64,000 nucleotides of DNA, from NCBI GenBank assembly GCA_964413425.1, contig CAYPST010000008.1, forward strand, positions 1 through 64,000, read 5' to 3'. The position numbers and the translations under genes are program-made. The DNA comes from DATFLS01 sp964413425. GTDB lineage: Bacteria > Fidelibacterota > JAANXI01. Positions 24,209 to 32,843 of this stretch are shown here, piece by piece. Each line of letters begins with the position of its first letter. Within the stretch, counting starts at the first letter, position 1. Below the pieces are notes generated by a model that was not told where the DNA came from, made no database searches, and saw nothing but the letters and a program-made list of their open reading frames with translations.

Positions 24209-27088
24209 ATGAATGTGCCCCAATATCGTATTCTCGGCCACTATGTCTCGGATGATATCACGCACCCCCGACAATTTCTGCGCAATTGGTTTCGTATTTT
24301 TGGTGAGTACGGTGATGACTATCCGGTCGTTTTAACCAATGCCTGTTACTGGGCCCGGGCAAGCCAGAAACCGTGGATTGGCCTCAATAACTTCGAACGG
24401 TTTCTGGAGAGTTTGTCGAGCAGGAAGTCACTGTTTGATTTTCTCGAGCAATATCCTTCCGGGTTTGAGATTCTCTGGGGCGCACTTTCCAACGCTCAGC
24501 ATCTGGCGGAGATTCTCATCCGAAATCCGGAAGATTTCTATTGGCTGCTGGAGGGATCATCGCTGGGACAAGCGATGACTGCAGATGAAATGTACCGGAA
24601 ATTTGATGGCACCGTGTTCCGGTTCCAGTCCCCCTACCGGCAAATATCCTTCCTGCACAGGCTGCATCGCCGGCATTTTCTGCGTATTGCCATGCGCGAT
24701 ATTCTGGATATTGCAGAGTTTGAACAGACGGTCACCGATTTGAGTTATCTGGCCGAAACCCTGGTGCAAATGGCAACCAAATTTGTGCTGAAATCGCTGG
24801 AGGACAAGAATAAACTTCCGGAGTCGCAATTCGCGGTGATCGCTCTGGGAAAACTCGGAGGCCGGGAGCTGAATTACAGCTCCGACATTGATTTGATGTT
24901 TGTGTATGAACACGACGGGACCCTGCCGAATGGCGAGAATTACAGCACCATTTTCCAGCGCGCCGCAGAGGAGATTTGCCGGATACTGAATGAACAATCG
25001 GAGCATGGTGTACTGTACCGGGTTGACACCAGGCTCCGGCCGGATGGCGTCTCCGGGATTCTGTGCCAATCACTGTCGGCCTACCTTTATTATTACGAAA
25101 ATCGTGGCCGGATGTGGGAGCGGCAGATGCTTATTAAAGCCCGGCCTGTTGCCGGGGACATCGGGTGGGGCCAGGCAGCCCTGGAACGGTTTCAACCCTT
25201 TGTTTATCCCCGCCGGATCCAATATCCTCTCCAAGATATCGTGGTTCATCGAAAAAAATCGGAAACCAGGACAGAAGGGGGCCTGAATGTCAAAACCGAT
25301 CCGGGGGGAATCCGTGATATCGAGTTCATTGTGCAGGCACTTCAGCTCCAGTTCGGGGGATTGGAGCCCTCCATCAGAGAACAGAATACGCTCGCGGCCC
25401 TACAGAAACTCGCGGTCGATGAAAAGTTTCTCAGCGAACAGGAAGCAGCGCTTCTGAACGAGCAATACATATGTTTGCGAAAGGTAGAACACATACTGCA
25501 GCTGCAGGAAAACTTGCAGATCCATGTGCTCCCTGTGAACGAACCCGCACAGACCGTAATTCATTCTCTATTAGGGTACCAGGACTATTCCGCCCTGTAC
25601 CAGGAGACTCAACGGGTGATGCAATCTGTGCGGCAGGTCTTCCAGTCTGTCTTTGAAACCAGTGGAATCTCAGCAGAAGAAGACTTTTCCACGTACGGCA
25701 GAAGTGACTGGGAAACCCTTTTTGAGGATCGGGGATTCCGGAATCCGCAGAAGGCCGCCCGCGAATTTCAGTCGCTGGCGACCGGACGGTTTCCCGATAA
25801 TCATGATTCTTATACCCGGGAAGCCTTCTGGAACATGTGTCCGCACCTCCTCGAATATATTCAGGAAACACCTGCCCCGGCAGACACCCTGACTGATTTT
25901 GACCGGATTATCCGTACCTATACAGCCGTTCGCAGCCTCTATGAATTGTTTGCATCAAAGCCGGCTATCTTGAAGTTGTTCCTGAATCTGATCTCGCGGG
26001 CACCGAAAATAGTGCAGTGGCTGGTCCAGCAGCCGGATTTGGTGGACTCGTTACTCGGTCTCCCGGAAGAGATGCTCACTGAAGATGATCTGGAGCACAG
26101 ATATGCCCCCTTATCACACCACCAGATCCCGGAAGACCAGTGGCTGAAGAAAGCTATCGACCTTCATCACGAAGTTATCGTCACCATACTTGCCCAATGG
26201 ATTACCAAAGATATCTCACTCCCGGACCTGTATGAGATTTTTAGTGCCGCGAGCACTAAATTGCTGCAAAAGAGTCTGGATTACTGGATGCGCGAATTAC
26301 GGGAGCGGATGGCTGTCATTATCGCCGGATCAGGGGCTGCCCATACCATGGTCTTTTCCTCTGATTACGATATCCTCTTCTTACTCTCCTCTGACCAGGA
26401 GAATACCGAGGCTACTCCCCGGGTCGAAAAATATATTCGACATATGCAGAGATATACCAGCCAGGGCCGGTTGTTCTCGTTTGATTTTCGCCTTCGCCCG
26501 GAAGGACGTTCTTCACCATTGGTGATGCCCGAGGATAAATATCAAATCTACATCGAGAACCGGATGTCTCCCTGGGAATTCCAGGCCATGGGCAAGAGTT
26601 CTTTCCTGTGGGGTGACGAGGCGATCTGGCGGCGAATTGTGCAGGATCTGAATGCAGCACTGAAAACAAAGATCAGATCCCATGAATTCTGGGAGGGGCT
26701 CATCACACTCGAAAAGGAAGCGATCCGGCAGAAATTCCATACACTCGGAAGGGATTATGTCTATCACCAGGGCGGCCTGTTTGCTGTTCGCAATACCCTT
26801 GAATGGATCCATCTGGTGAAAACATATTCCGATTCTTATTCCAATATGCCTGCACTGAAGAGTCTACGCTCGGTGTTTCGCTGGTTTCAAAAAATTCGGT
26901 GGTACCTCTCGCTTCACGTCTCGGGTTCCGTCGACACCCTCCCCAACTCCCGGGAGAAACTTGATATTATCGGGCAGCACCTCGGGTTCCCTGATGCAAA
27001 CGTCTTTACCCGGAAAATCGACGCCCTGCTCAGTGAGGGACAGCACCTGAACCAAACATTCCGTGAGTGGCTATGTGATGAATTCTAA
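24209..27088 (+). CDS. glnE: Glutamine synthetase adenylyltransferase/deadenylylase, with altered second domain
   Basis: 959 residues if it starts at MNVPQYRIL (24209); the frame is open back to 24050, and no start has a strong ribosome site. The N-terminal nucleotidyltransferase domain keeps GKLGGRELNYSSDIDL. The C-terminal nucleotidyltransferase domain is recognisable by SSDYDILFLLS, but the preceding G-K-LGG motif is replaced by AGSGAAHTM. GlnE switches glutamine synthetase off and on by adenylylation in response to PII. The second domain is the adenylylating one in E. coli, so the loss of G-K-LGG is notable. It converges on glnD with an 18-bp overlap. Confidence 0.9.
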   Translation: MNVPQYRILGHYVSDDITHPRQFLRNWFRIFGEYGDDYPVVLTNACYWARASQKPWIGLNNFERFLESLSSRKSLFDFLEQYPSGFEILWGALSNAQHLAEILIRNPEDFYWLLEGSSLGQAMTADEMYRKFDGTVFRFQSPYRQISFLHRLHRRHFLRIAMRDILDIAEFEQTVTDLSYLAETLVQMATKFVLKSLEDKNKLPESQFAVIALGKLGGRELNYSSDIDLMFVYEHDGTLPNGENYSTIFQRAAEEICRILNEQSEHGVLYRVDTRLRPDGVSGILCQSLSAYLYYYENRGRMWERQMLIKARPVAGDIGWGQAALERFQPFVYPRRIQYPLQDIVVHRKKSETRTEGGLNVKTDPGGIRDIEFIVQALQLQFGGLEPSIREQNTLAALQKLAVDEKFLSEQEAALLNEQYICLRKVEHILQLQENLQIHVLPVNEPAQTVIHSLLGYQDYSALYQETQRVMQSVRQVFQSVFETSGISAEEDFSTYGRSDWETLFEDRGFRNPQKAAREFQSLATGRFPDNHDSYTREAFWNMCPHLLEYIQETPAPADTLTDFDRIIRTYTAVRSLYELFASKPAILKLFLNLISRAPKIVQWLVQQPDLVDSLLGLPEEMLTEDDLEHRYAPLSHHQIPEDQWLKKAIDLHHEVIVTILAQWITKDISLPDLYEIFSAASTKLLQKSLDYWMRELRERMAVIIAGSGAAHTMVFSSDYDILFLLSSDQENTEATPRVEKYIRHMQRYTSQGRLFSFDFRLRPEGRSSPLVMPEDKYQIYIENRMSPWEFQAMGKSSFLWGDEAIWRRIVQDLNAALKTKIRSHEFWEGLITLEKEAIRQKFHTLGRDYVYHQGGLFAVRNTLEWIHLVKTYSDSYSNMPALKSLRSVFRWFQKIRWYLSLHVSGSVDTLPNSREKLDIIGQHLGFPDANVFTRKIDALLSEGQHLNQTFREWLCDEF

Positions 27089-29677
27089 CAGATGTGTTCG
27101 CAGGACTTCCAGGCGACGCGTTAATGTCTCTGCCTCCACCTCACCTTCGCCGGTCGGACTGAGATAAAACACATCCGTGATGGTCTGGGCTTCCGTATGA
27201 ATTTTTGCCGAGTGGATATTAAATCCGGCTTCTGAAATAATCTTTGTCAGATAATAGAGCAATCCCAACCGATCCGTGCCGGTGACTTCCAGCACAACCC
27301 GCTTCTTTTCCTCGCTCCACTCAATGGTGGGCTGCACTTTACCCAGCGGCTTTCGGTGCCAACGCCACCGCTGTTCCGCCTTCCGCACCAGATTGTGGAC
27401 ATTCGTCTCTTCCCGGAGGACTTGTATCAGACTCTGTTCGATATTGTTTCCGATTTTCTGAGGAGGCTGATCCTTAATCAGGGGAACTACCCGAAATTGA
27501 TCCAGTGCGATACCTTCATCTCTGGTGAAAATGCCGGCATCCATGATGTCCAGGCCGTGCGAAGTCAGCACTCCGCAGATGGTCGATAACAATTTCGGCC
27601 TGTCCCCGGTGATAACCGTGAGTTCGGTAAACGCAGCTTCCTGATCAACCAATACCACCACTTCCTGAGTTGTGCCCTCCATGTATGCAAGCTGTTGAAT
27701 AATTCTGATATGCTCTGCAATCTCTTCCCTGGTGAATTGGGCGGCATACCGGGGGCCCATCTGGCGGATATGGTCGTCGTACGCCTGCCGGAAACTGTCG
27801 CTCCATTCCGGTATTCCGGCACTTTCCGGCTGGATTGGTTCTCCGAGCATGTATCGCCGGGTTTTCCGGAATAATTCATGAAGGAGCGTCGCCTTCCACT
27901 CAGTCCATAATTCCGGGCTTACCGCACTGATATCAGCGTAGGTAAGTAAATACAATAACCGCAGGTTCTCTTCCGAGCGCGCAATTGCACCAAAGGCTTC
28001 GATGGTTTCTATGCGATTAATATCGCGTCGAAAGGCAAACCGCTCCATCTCCAGGTGCTCCTGAATCAGAAATTGGACGGCCGCAGTATAATGTCCCAGC
28101 CCGAGTCTGGATAAAATATCCGATACCATACTGCTGCCGTGCTCGTGATGTTCGTCCCGGCTCTCCGATTTACCAATATCATGCAGTAACAACCCAAGAT
28201 ACAGCGGGACGGGATCCTCCAGTTCCTGATACACTTGTTGAAATTCATAGTGCCCGTGCCTGGTATTCGAAAAAACGGCTTTCTGCAGATTCTCGATGGT
28301 ACGAAACGTATGTTCATCCACAGTGTAATAATGATACATGCTCTGGATGTGGAGCCGATGGATTTTTTCAATCTCGGGGATAACCTTGACCAGAATCTCC
28401 GTATACAGGAGAGCACGCAGTATTTCGGCGGCGTCCGGCGCGGTCAGAATATCGCATAATTTCCGTCCGATAACGGCATTCTGGAACTGCGTTTCCGGGA
28501 GCGTGTGTACGCTCTGCTCGATCTGCTGCCGGGCATCACGGGTTAACTGTAACTGCTGCTGCTGCGCATACAGGAAGACCTCCACCAGCACTGAAGGATC
28601 TCTGGGAAGCGACTGCTCGGCATCACTGATAAGACTATTATTCACACGGACTAATCCCGGAAACTGATCCAGTTTTTCTTCTTTCCGGCGCTGCCACCAC
28701 CTGGAATCCGAATGACCGAACTGCTCGTTGATTAAAAAATTATGCGCATAATCGATTTCCCGGGCCGCTCGATAGTAGGCTTGCATAAAAGCCTGGACAT
28801 CGGGTGCCTCTCCTGTCACGTACCCCAACACCCGGGCAAGCCGATGACGGATATTGATATCAAGATGATCGCTCTTGGTATTTCCGGAGTTCGCCAGGAT
28901 ATGTATTCCATGGCGAATGCGCAGAATAAAATTATATGCATCCTTCAGGGACGCGAACTCCCGCACGGTGATATAGTTCTCATTCAACAGCCACTGCAAA
29001 AGATCAAAGGTGCCGATTGTTTCCTCCGGCGTAATGCCCGGCTTCCGATCCCCCTTGCCGACAATCAACCACTGCAGTGTATGCAGATCCCGCTGGCCAC
29101 CTGCGGATTCCTTGATATTTGGCTCCAGCAGTTTGTAGGTGTCACCGTATTTTTTCCGCCGGGCCCGGTCTTCCTCGAGCTTGATCTGGACAAATCGGTC
29201 GTTCCCGTTTGCGAAATACTGGCTGACGACTTCGTGAAATCGTCGAATCAAATCCGGATGACTGGGCAGCGGTCGGGACTCGATCAGCGCTGTGGCGAAA
29301 TCCGAATCCTCCCCCATTTTCCTCTCAACTTCACTCAGCGTATGGGCGCTGTACTTTATCTCCAACCGGGCATCCCAGAGAGGATGCAGAAACTCTTTCA
29401 ACCGGTTTTCAATCGAATCGTGGTCGGCGGAATCGTAGAGAATAAATAGATCAACATCCGAATGCCGGCACACCTCGCGCCGTCCGTACCCTCCGATGGC
29501 AAATGCAGCCACACGATTGAATAACGGCTTGCCAGCCTCCATCAATAGCTGGTCGATAGCACCGGTCAATTCAAGACAGATTTCGCTTCCGGTGTTCTCA
29601 ATATAGTCCTGTGCTATTTGATCCAGCGTATCTTGGATCGATTCCCGGACCGGCGATCTATTCTGATATGGTGAAAT
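27071..29677 (-). CDS. glnD: PII uridylyltransferase/uridylyl-removing enzyme
   Basis: 868 residues if translation starts at ATT 29677, seven bases after AAGGAG (29685-29690). The nearest standard start, TTG at 29569, has no ribosome site and cuts off the N-terminal helical region found in homologues. Nucleotidyltransferase motif AIGGYGRREVCRHSDVDL; HD phosphohydrolase motif LLLHDIGKSESRDEH; two C-terminal ACT domains (VITGDRPKLLSTICG and VTGTDRLGLLYYLTK). GlnD modifies PII by nitrogen status and so governs GlnE, its convergent neighbour. The length is close to the 890 residues of the E. coli enzyme. Confidence 0.93.
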   Translation of the reverse strand: MSPYQNRSPVRESIQDTLDQIAQDYIENTGSEICLELTGAIDQLLMEAGKPLFNRVAAFAIGGYGRREVCRHSDVDLFILYDSADHDSIENRLKEFLHPLWDARLEIKYSAHTLSEVERKMGEDSDFATALIESRPLPSHPDLIRRFHEVVSQYFANGNDRFVQIKLEEDRARRKKYGDTYKLLEPNIKESAGGQRDLHTLQWLIVGKGDRKPGITPEETIGTFDLLQWLLNENYITVREFASLKDAYNFILRIRHGIHILANSGNTKSDHLDINIRHRLARVLGYVTGEAPDVQAFMQAYYRAAREIDYAHNFLINEQFGHSDSRWWQRRKEEKLDQFPGLVRVNNSLISDAEQSLPRDPSVLVEVFLYAQQQQLQLTRDARQQIEQSVHTLPETQFQNAVIGRKLCDILTAPDAAEILRALLYTEILVKVIPEIEKIHRLHIQSMYHYYTVDEHTFRTIENLQKAVFSNTRHGHYEFQQVYQELEDPVPLYLGLLLHDIGKSESRDEHHEHGSSMVSDILSRLGLGHYTAAVQFLIQEHLEMERFAFRRDINRIETIEAFGAIARSEENLRLLYLLTYADISAVSPELWTEWKATLLHELFRKTRRYMLGEPIQPESAGIPEWSDSFRQAYDDHIRQMGPRYAAQFTREEIAEHIRIIQQLAYMEGTTQEVVVLVDQEAAFTELTVITGDRPKLLSTICGVLTSHGLDIMDAGIFTRDEGIALDQFRVVPLIKDQPPQKIGNNIEQSLIQVLREETNVHNLVRKAEQRWRWHRKPLGKVQPTIEWSEEKKRVVLEVTGTDRLGLLYYLTKIISEAGFNIHSAKIHTEAQTITDVFYLSPTGEGEVEAETLTRRLEVLRTHLLEFIT

Positions 29678-29690
29678 AAATACACTCCTT

Positions 29691-30132
29691 TCCCCCAGAG
29701 GAATTCGTCAATTCTTCTTCCTCTTCAAACCATAGTGGACAAAAATGTTTCCTCGCTACGCCTGGTACTGCCGGAATCTAAATATACTCTGCTTTAATTC
29801 AAAATATTTGCCTTCTGTTGAGTTTGGGTGGAAAACGCAAAGGTCGCCAAGCCCGCCCCAACGGGATCTTCGGGACAATGAACGCAAAGACATACTGACC
29901 AATACTCTCTTGTATCCGTAAGAACTAGGGAATGTCTATTCTATATATCATCAAAGGGAGTCTGTTTCAACATGTTACATCTGCTTCCCCCGAAGGATTT
30001 CTCAGCAGGAGTCCTTTCCAAAGAAATCCTTGATTACGCTGTTAGCACTAATTTTTCAACGCTCTATGCTCTTCCGGAGATCGCCGCACAACAGCGAAAT
30101 CTCCCGGGGATGAGCGCAGGAAATCTTCCACT
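29691..30132. other. Intergenic region with a dispersed repeat
   Basis: No gene is seen. At about 29833-29893 lies AACGCAAAGGTCGCCAAG with a second AACGCAAAGACAT, the family also found at 11367 and 20505. From 29990 to 30050, AAGGATTT/AAATCCTT and related palindromic words occur. Confidence 0.5.
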
Positions 30133-30708
30133 TCAAGGATTTACCAGAATACCCTCAAAGAGGGCCGTATAGAGGTCATTTTGTATTTCCTGTTTGGGGA
30201 AGGAGTCACTGAACATGAACCAGAAAATGACAGCGGCCAGCACCATTCCTTCCAGCGAAGCAGCCAGCGTGGCCGGATTGACTTTTTTAAAGTATTTTGT
30301 ATCCACACCTTCTTGAATGACGCGCTCAACAATGGTTGCTCTGGTTGAGTGTATCTTTTTAATGTGGTCTTCGAATTTGTTACGATACCCCAACACTTCA
30401 CGCACCAGAAATTTTGCGAGATTCCGGTGCTGATCATAGTAGTCCACCTCCACAGCGATAATTGACCGCAGTTTTTCAACAGGATGGTTCAACTTTTCGA
30501 TTGCCGATTGCATTTCCCGGGTAATATCTTCAATAGCAAATTCTACCAGGGAAGAAATTAAATCCTCCTTGCTTTCGAAAAATCGATAGATGGTGCCCTT
30601 ACCGACTCCGGCGGACTCGGCGATGTCCTGCATGGTGGTTTGATGAAAACCCCGCTCAGAGAACATATCAATGGCCACATCGATGATCTGTCTGTTTTTT
30701 GCTTCCAT
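30133..30708 (-). CDS. TetR-family transcriptional regulator
   Basis: 191 residues. The N-terminal helix-turn-helix (about 8-55) has the family pattern AIDMFSERGFHQTTMQDIAESAGVGKGTIYRFFESKEDL. The rest is a helical ligand-binding and dimerisation domain. It is the last gene of the MMPL-LolA-like-porin operon, 20 bases after the porin gene. The 20-bp palindrome at 35140-35159 upstream of the first gene is the natural operator, so the protein probably represses its own operon until an exported compound binds. Confidence 0.95.
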   Translation of the reverse strand: MEAKNRQIIDVAIDMFSERGFHQTTMQDIAESAGVGKGTIYRFFESKEDLISSLVEFAIEDITREMQSAIEKLNHPVEKLRSIIAVEVDYYDQHRNLAKFLVREVLGYRNKFEDHIKKIHSTRATIVERVIQEGVDTKYFKKVNPATLAASLEGMVLAAVIFWFMFSDSFPKQEIQNDLYTALFEGILVNP

Positions 30709-30728
30709 GTGCTCTGTCTTCGAAATGG

Positions 30729-31994
30729 TCAGAAATCAATACTTAACCGGGCATAGAGCCGGTCTCCGATAATCCGCGAAAACATCTCGGCATACTCCGA
30801 CTGCTTGATTTCCACAAGCGTTCCTCCGATATCCAGATGCACCGCATTCCCCAGGGAATAGTTGAACTGCGGTTGAAGAAAATACGATTCACTTTCGAAA
30901 TCATATACTCCCGCAATTTCCATTTCATGAAATCCGAATACCGGTTTTGAGGCATATCCCATCAGGGCTCTTATTCCCTGTTCATCTTCGGTTCTCCCCT
31001 GAATATACATGCCCTGCCCTACAATGTACAGATCATTGGAAAAGCGATAATCCATACCCCCGGTAACGCTGGTCGTATTCCGAAACTGGTCTTTATAATA
31101 ACGGCTGTGATTCCCTTCCAGCCAGATACCGGCATTGCCCAGTGTGCCTATTATATCAACCCCCACCCGATTGACTTCCGGATACATGAAATAGATCGTG
31201 GCGAACCGATCCAGGTTCTGCAAATCGTCAGGATTAATATATATTGAATTCCCGGTAGCCTCCTCATCAACGGCAAAACTCTTATCCCGGCCGTGATACG
31301 CACTCACTGACACATCGAATTTCCCCAGACCACGCTTGGTCACTTGTATACCGGCAGCGGTGTTCTCAACGGTGGGCTCTACCGAAGGCAGCACGTACGG
31401 AGTGTGTCGATCCAGAAAAACAGGAATCTCCGGTACCTGTTGATTCAGGCTTTCATGCGTCCGGGCGACTGCGTACTCGATGAGATGATCTTCCGATCCG
31501 GGGGGGAGCTGATGGGAGGCAAAGAAGGGGGTAATCACACCGGAAATTTCGACCCGCGCCTGTGCGTAATACCGGCCGGCAGCGGCAACAACACCCAACC
31601 GCTTCTCTCCCGGAGTAATGGGGGTCAAGTCATAGGGATTGAAATAGCTGGTCGGATTGAGCTGATAGGCACTGCCCCAGGAGATAATTTGTTTTCCAAA
31701 GCGCCAATCGATCCGCTTGGTATAATAATCTACATAAGCTTCCTGCAAAAGCGCGGAAACAGCAGCAGATCCATAATCGTTGAATTCCACATTCAGATGC
31801 ATGCCCGCATCCTGGCCCAGAGATTTCTCGAAGATCAGGTTCAGCCAATGCTGATGGTGATAGGTGCTGTCCTGTCGAAAAATTTCAAATTCCCCCCGAT
31901 ATTTCCCGGAAACACTGAGCTCCTGGGAAATACCGGCTGCAGAGAACACCAGTAGAATGAATGCAATAAAACAACATTTATCTAATCCTCGCAT
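30729..31994 (-). CDS. Outer-membrane beta-barrel protein of the MMPL export operon
   Basis: 421 residues with a signal peptide (cleavage after GIS) and strand-rich mature part from ELSVSGKYRGEFEIF to a C-terminal LYARLSIDF, a barrel-type end with terminal F. The motif WRFGKQIISWGSAYQLNPTSY resembles DUF1302-like porins. It lies 49 bases after the LolA-like gene and 20 before tetR. It probably provides the outer-membrane step for the lipid or hydrophobic compound handled by the MMPL transporter. Family naming is tentative. Confidence 0.75.
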   Translation of the reverse strand: MRGLDKCCFIAFILLVFSAAGISQELSVSGKYRGEFEIFRQDSTYHHQHWLNLIFEKSLGQDAGMHLNVEFNDYGSAAVSALLQEAYVDYYTKRIDWRFGKQIISWGSAYQLNPTSYFNPYDLTPITPGEKRLGVVAAAGRYYAQARVEISGVITPFFASHQLPPGSEDHLIEYAVARTHESLNQQVPEIPVFLDRHTPYVLPSVEPTVENTAAGIQVTKRGLGKFDVSVSAYHGRDKSFAVDEEATGNSIYINPDDLQNLDRFATIYFMYPEVNRVGVDIIGTLGNAGIWLEGNHSRYYKDQFRNTTSVTGGMDYRFSNDLYIVGQGMYIQGRTEDEQGIRALMGYASKPVFGFHEMEIAGVYDFESESYFLQPQFNYSLGNAVHLDIGGTLVEIKQSEYAEMFSRIIGDRLYARLSIDF

Positions 31995-32043
31995 ACTCGT
32001 CCTCCTTGAACATGCTTCGTGTTCACTGCGCAGGGAAAGGCAC

Positions 32044-32823
32044 CTATCTCTGCCGCATCATATATCGGGTAGTGAATATCTGATCGTCGAGAGAGACGTT
32101 ATAGCGCACTTCGGTCAAACGGAGCACTGTTCTGGTGCCTTTCTGCGCGTTGTCCATGGTGATCTCTCTCGCCGTCCAATTTCCGTCTATTTGCTCAATT
32201 TCACGGTTGGTCAGTACTTTGCTCAATTGCTCATTCTCATCATAGAATTCGATTTTTGTCGGAAGCCAGTTCGACGAGGGCACCTGCATCCGTGCGTAAT
32301 GATATTCGATGGCTTCTTTCAGAGGTTCCAGCCGGAGTAAATATTCCCCGGCACTGGACTCCAGAATACTGGCTTCATAGTCTTTCCCATAATTGCCGCC
32401 ACCCAGGATAGTGAGGTCATTATAGGTGAAATCGGTGCCCACAAAGCTCCCGCTTTTCTGACTGCCCGCAATTTTCCTGACACTCCCCAACACCGGCATG
32501 AACAGGTACATTTCTTCGTCCCCGTCCTTCTGTTCCAGAGAAAGAAAGGAAGTCCCTGCAATATCAGGGGGCTGGGAGAACCTGATAAGTGATTTCGACA
32601 ACCCATCTGTCTCTTTCGCATAGGCTGCCAGCGCCCGCTCCCGTTTACTGCCGGCAGCGCTGTATAGCTCCATCTGCATATGAATCTCGGCAGAATTTGC
32701 CTCGATGGCGTGCTCCACCCTGTCCAGTACCTGCTGAGCAGTGAGCTCCTGCGACATGACATTCCCTGCGAAAAAAAGGAAGGAGAATCCAACAATTAGT
32801 GTGCGACATGCTATTTTCTTCAT
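32044..32823 (-). CDS. LolA-like outer-membrane lipoprotein-sorting protein
   Basis: 259 residues from ATG 32823, which follows AGGGAGTGG; an in-frame ATG at 32847 overlaps the upstream gene. A signal peptide ends near NVMSQ. The family signature follows: FSQPPDIAGTSFLSLEQKDGDEEMYLFMPVLGSVR, seen with MMPL/RND genes in many phyla (PF17131 type). The fold is a LolA-like half-barrel that carries lipid. Here it stands between the MMPL transporter and the outer-membrane protein, so a periplasmic carrier role is likely. Confidence 0.88.
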   Translation of the reverse strand: MKKIACRTLIVGFSFLFFAGNVMSQELTAQQVLDRVEHAIEANSAEIHMQMELYSAAGSKRERALAAYAKETDGLSKSLIRFSQPPDIAGTSFLSLEQKDGDEEMYLFMPVLGSVRKIAGSQKSGSFVGTDFTYNDLTILGGGNYGKDYEASILESSAGEYLLRLEPLKEAIEYHYARMQVPSSNWLPTKIEFYDENEQLSKVLTNREIEQIDGNWTAREITMDNAQKGTRTVLRLTEVRYNVSLDDQIFTTRYMMRQR

Positions 32824-32843
32824 TGTAAACCACTCCCTAATTT

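Noticed and set aside
29972..30172. A 66-residue frame near the TetR gene
   Set aside because: It consists of repeat-like words (AAGGATTT/AAATCCTT), overlaps the 3' end of tetR and has no ribosome site.
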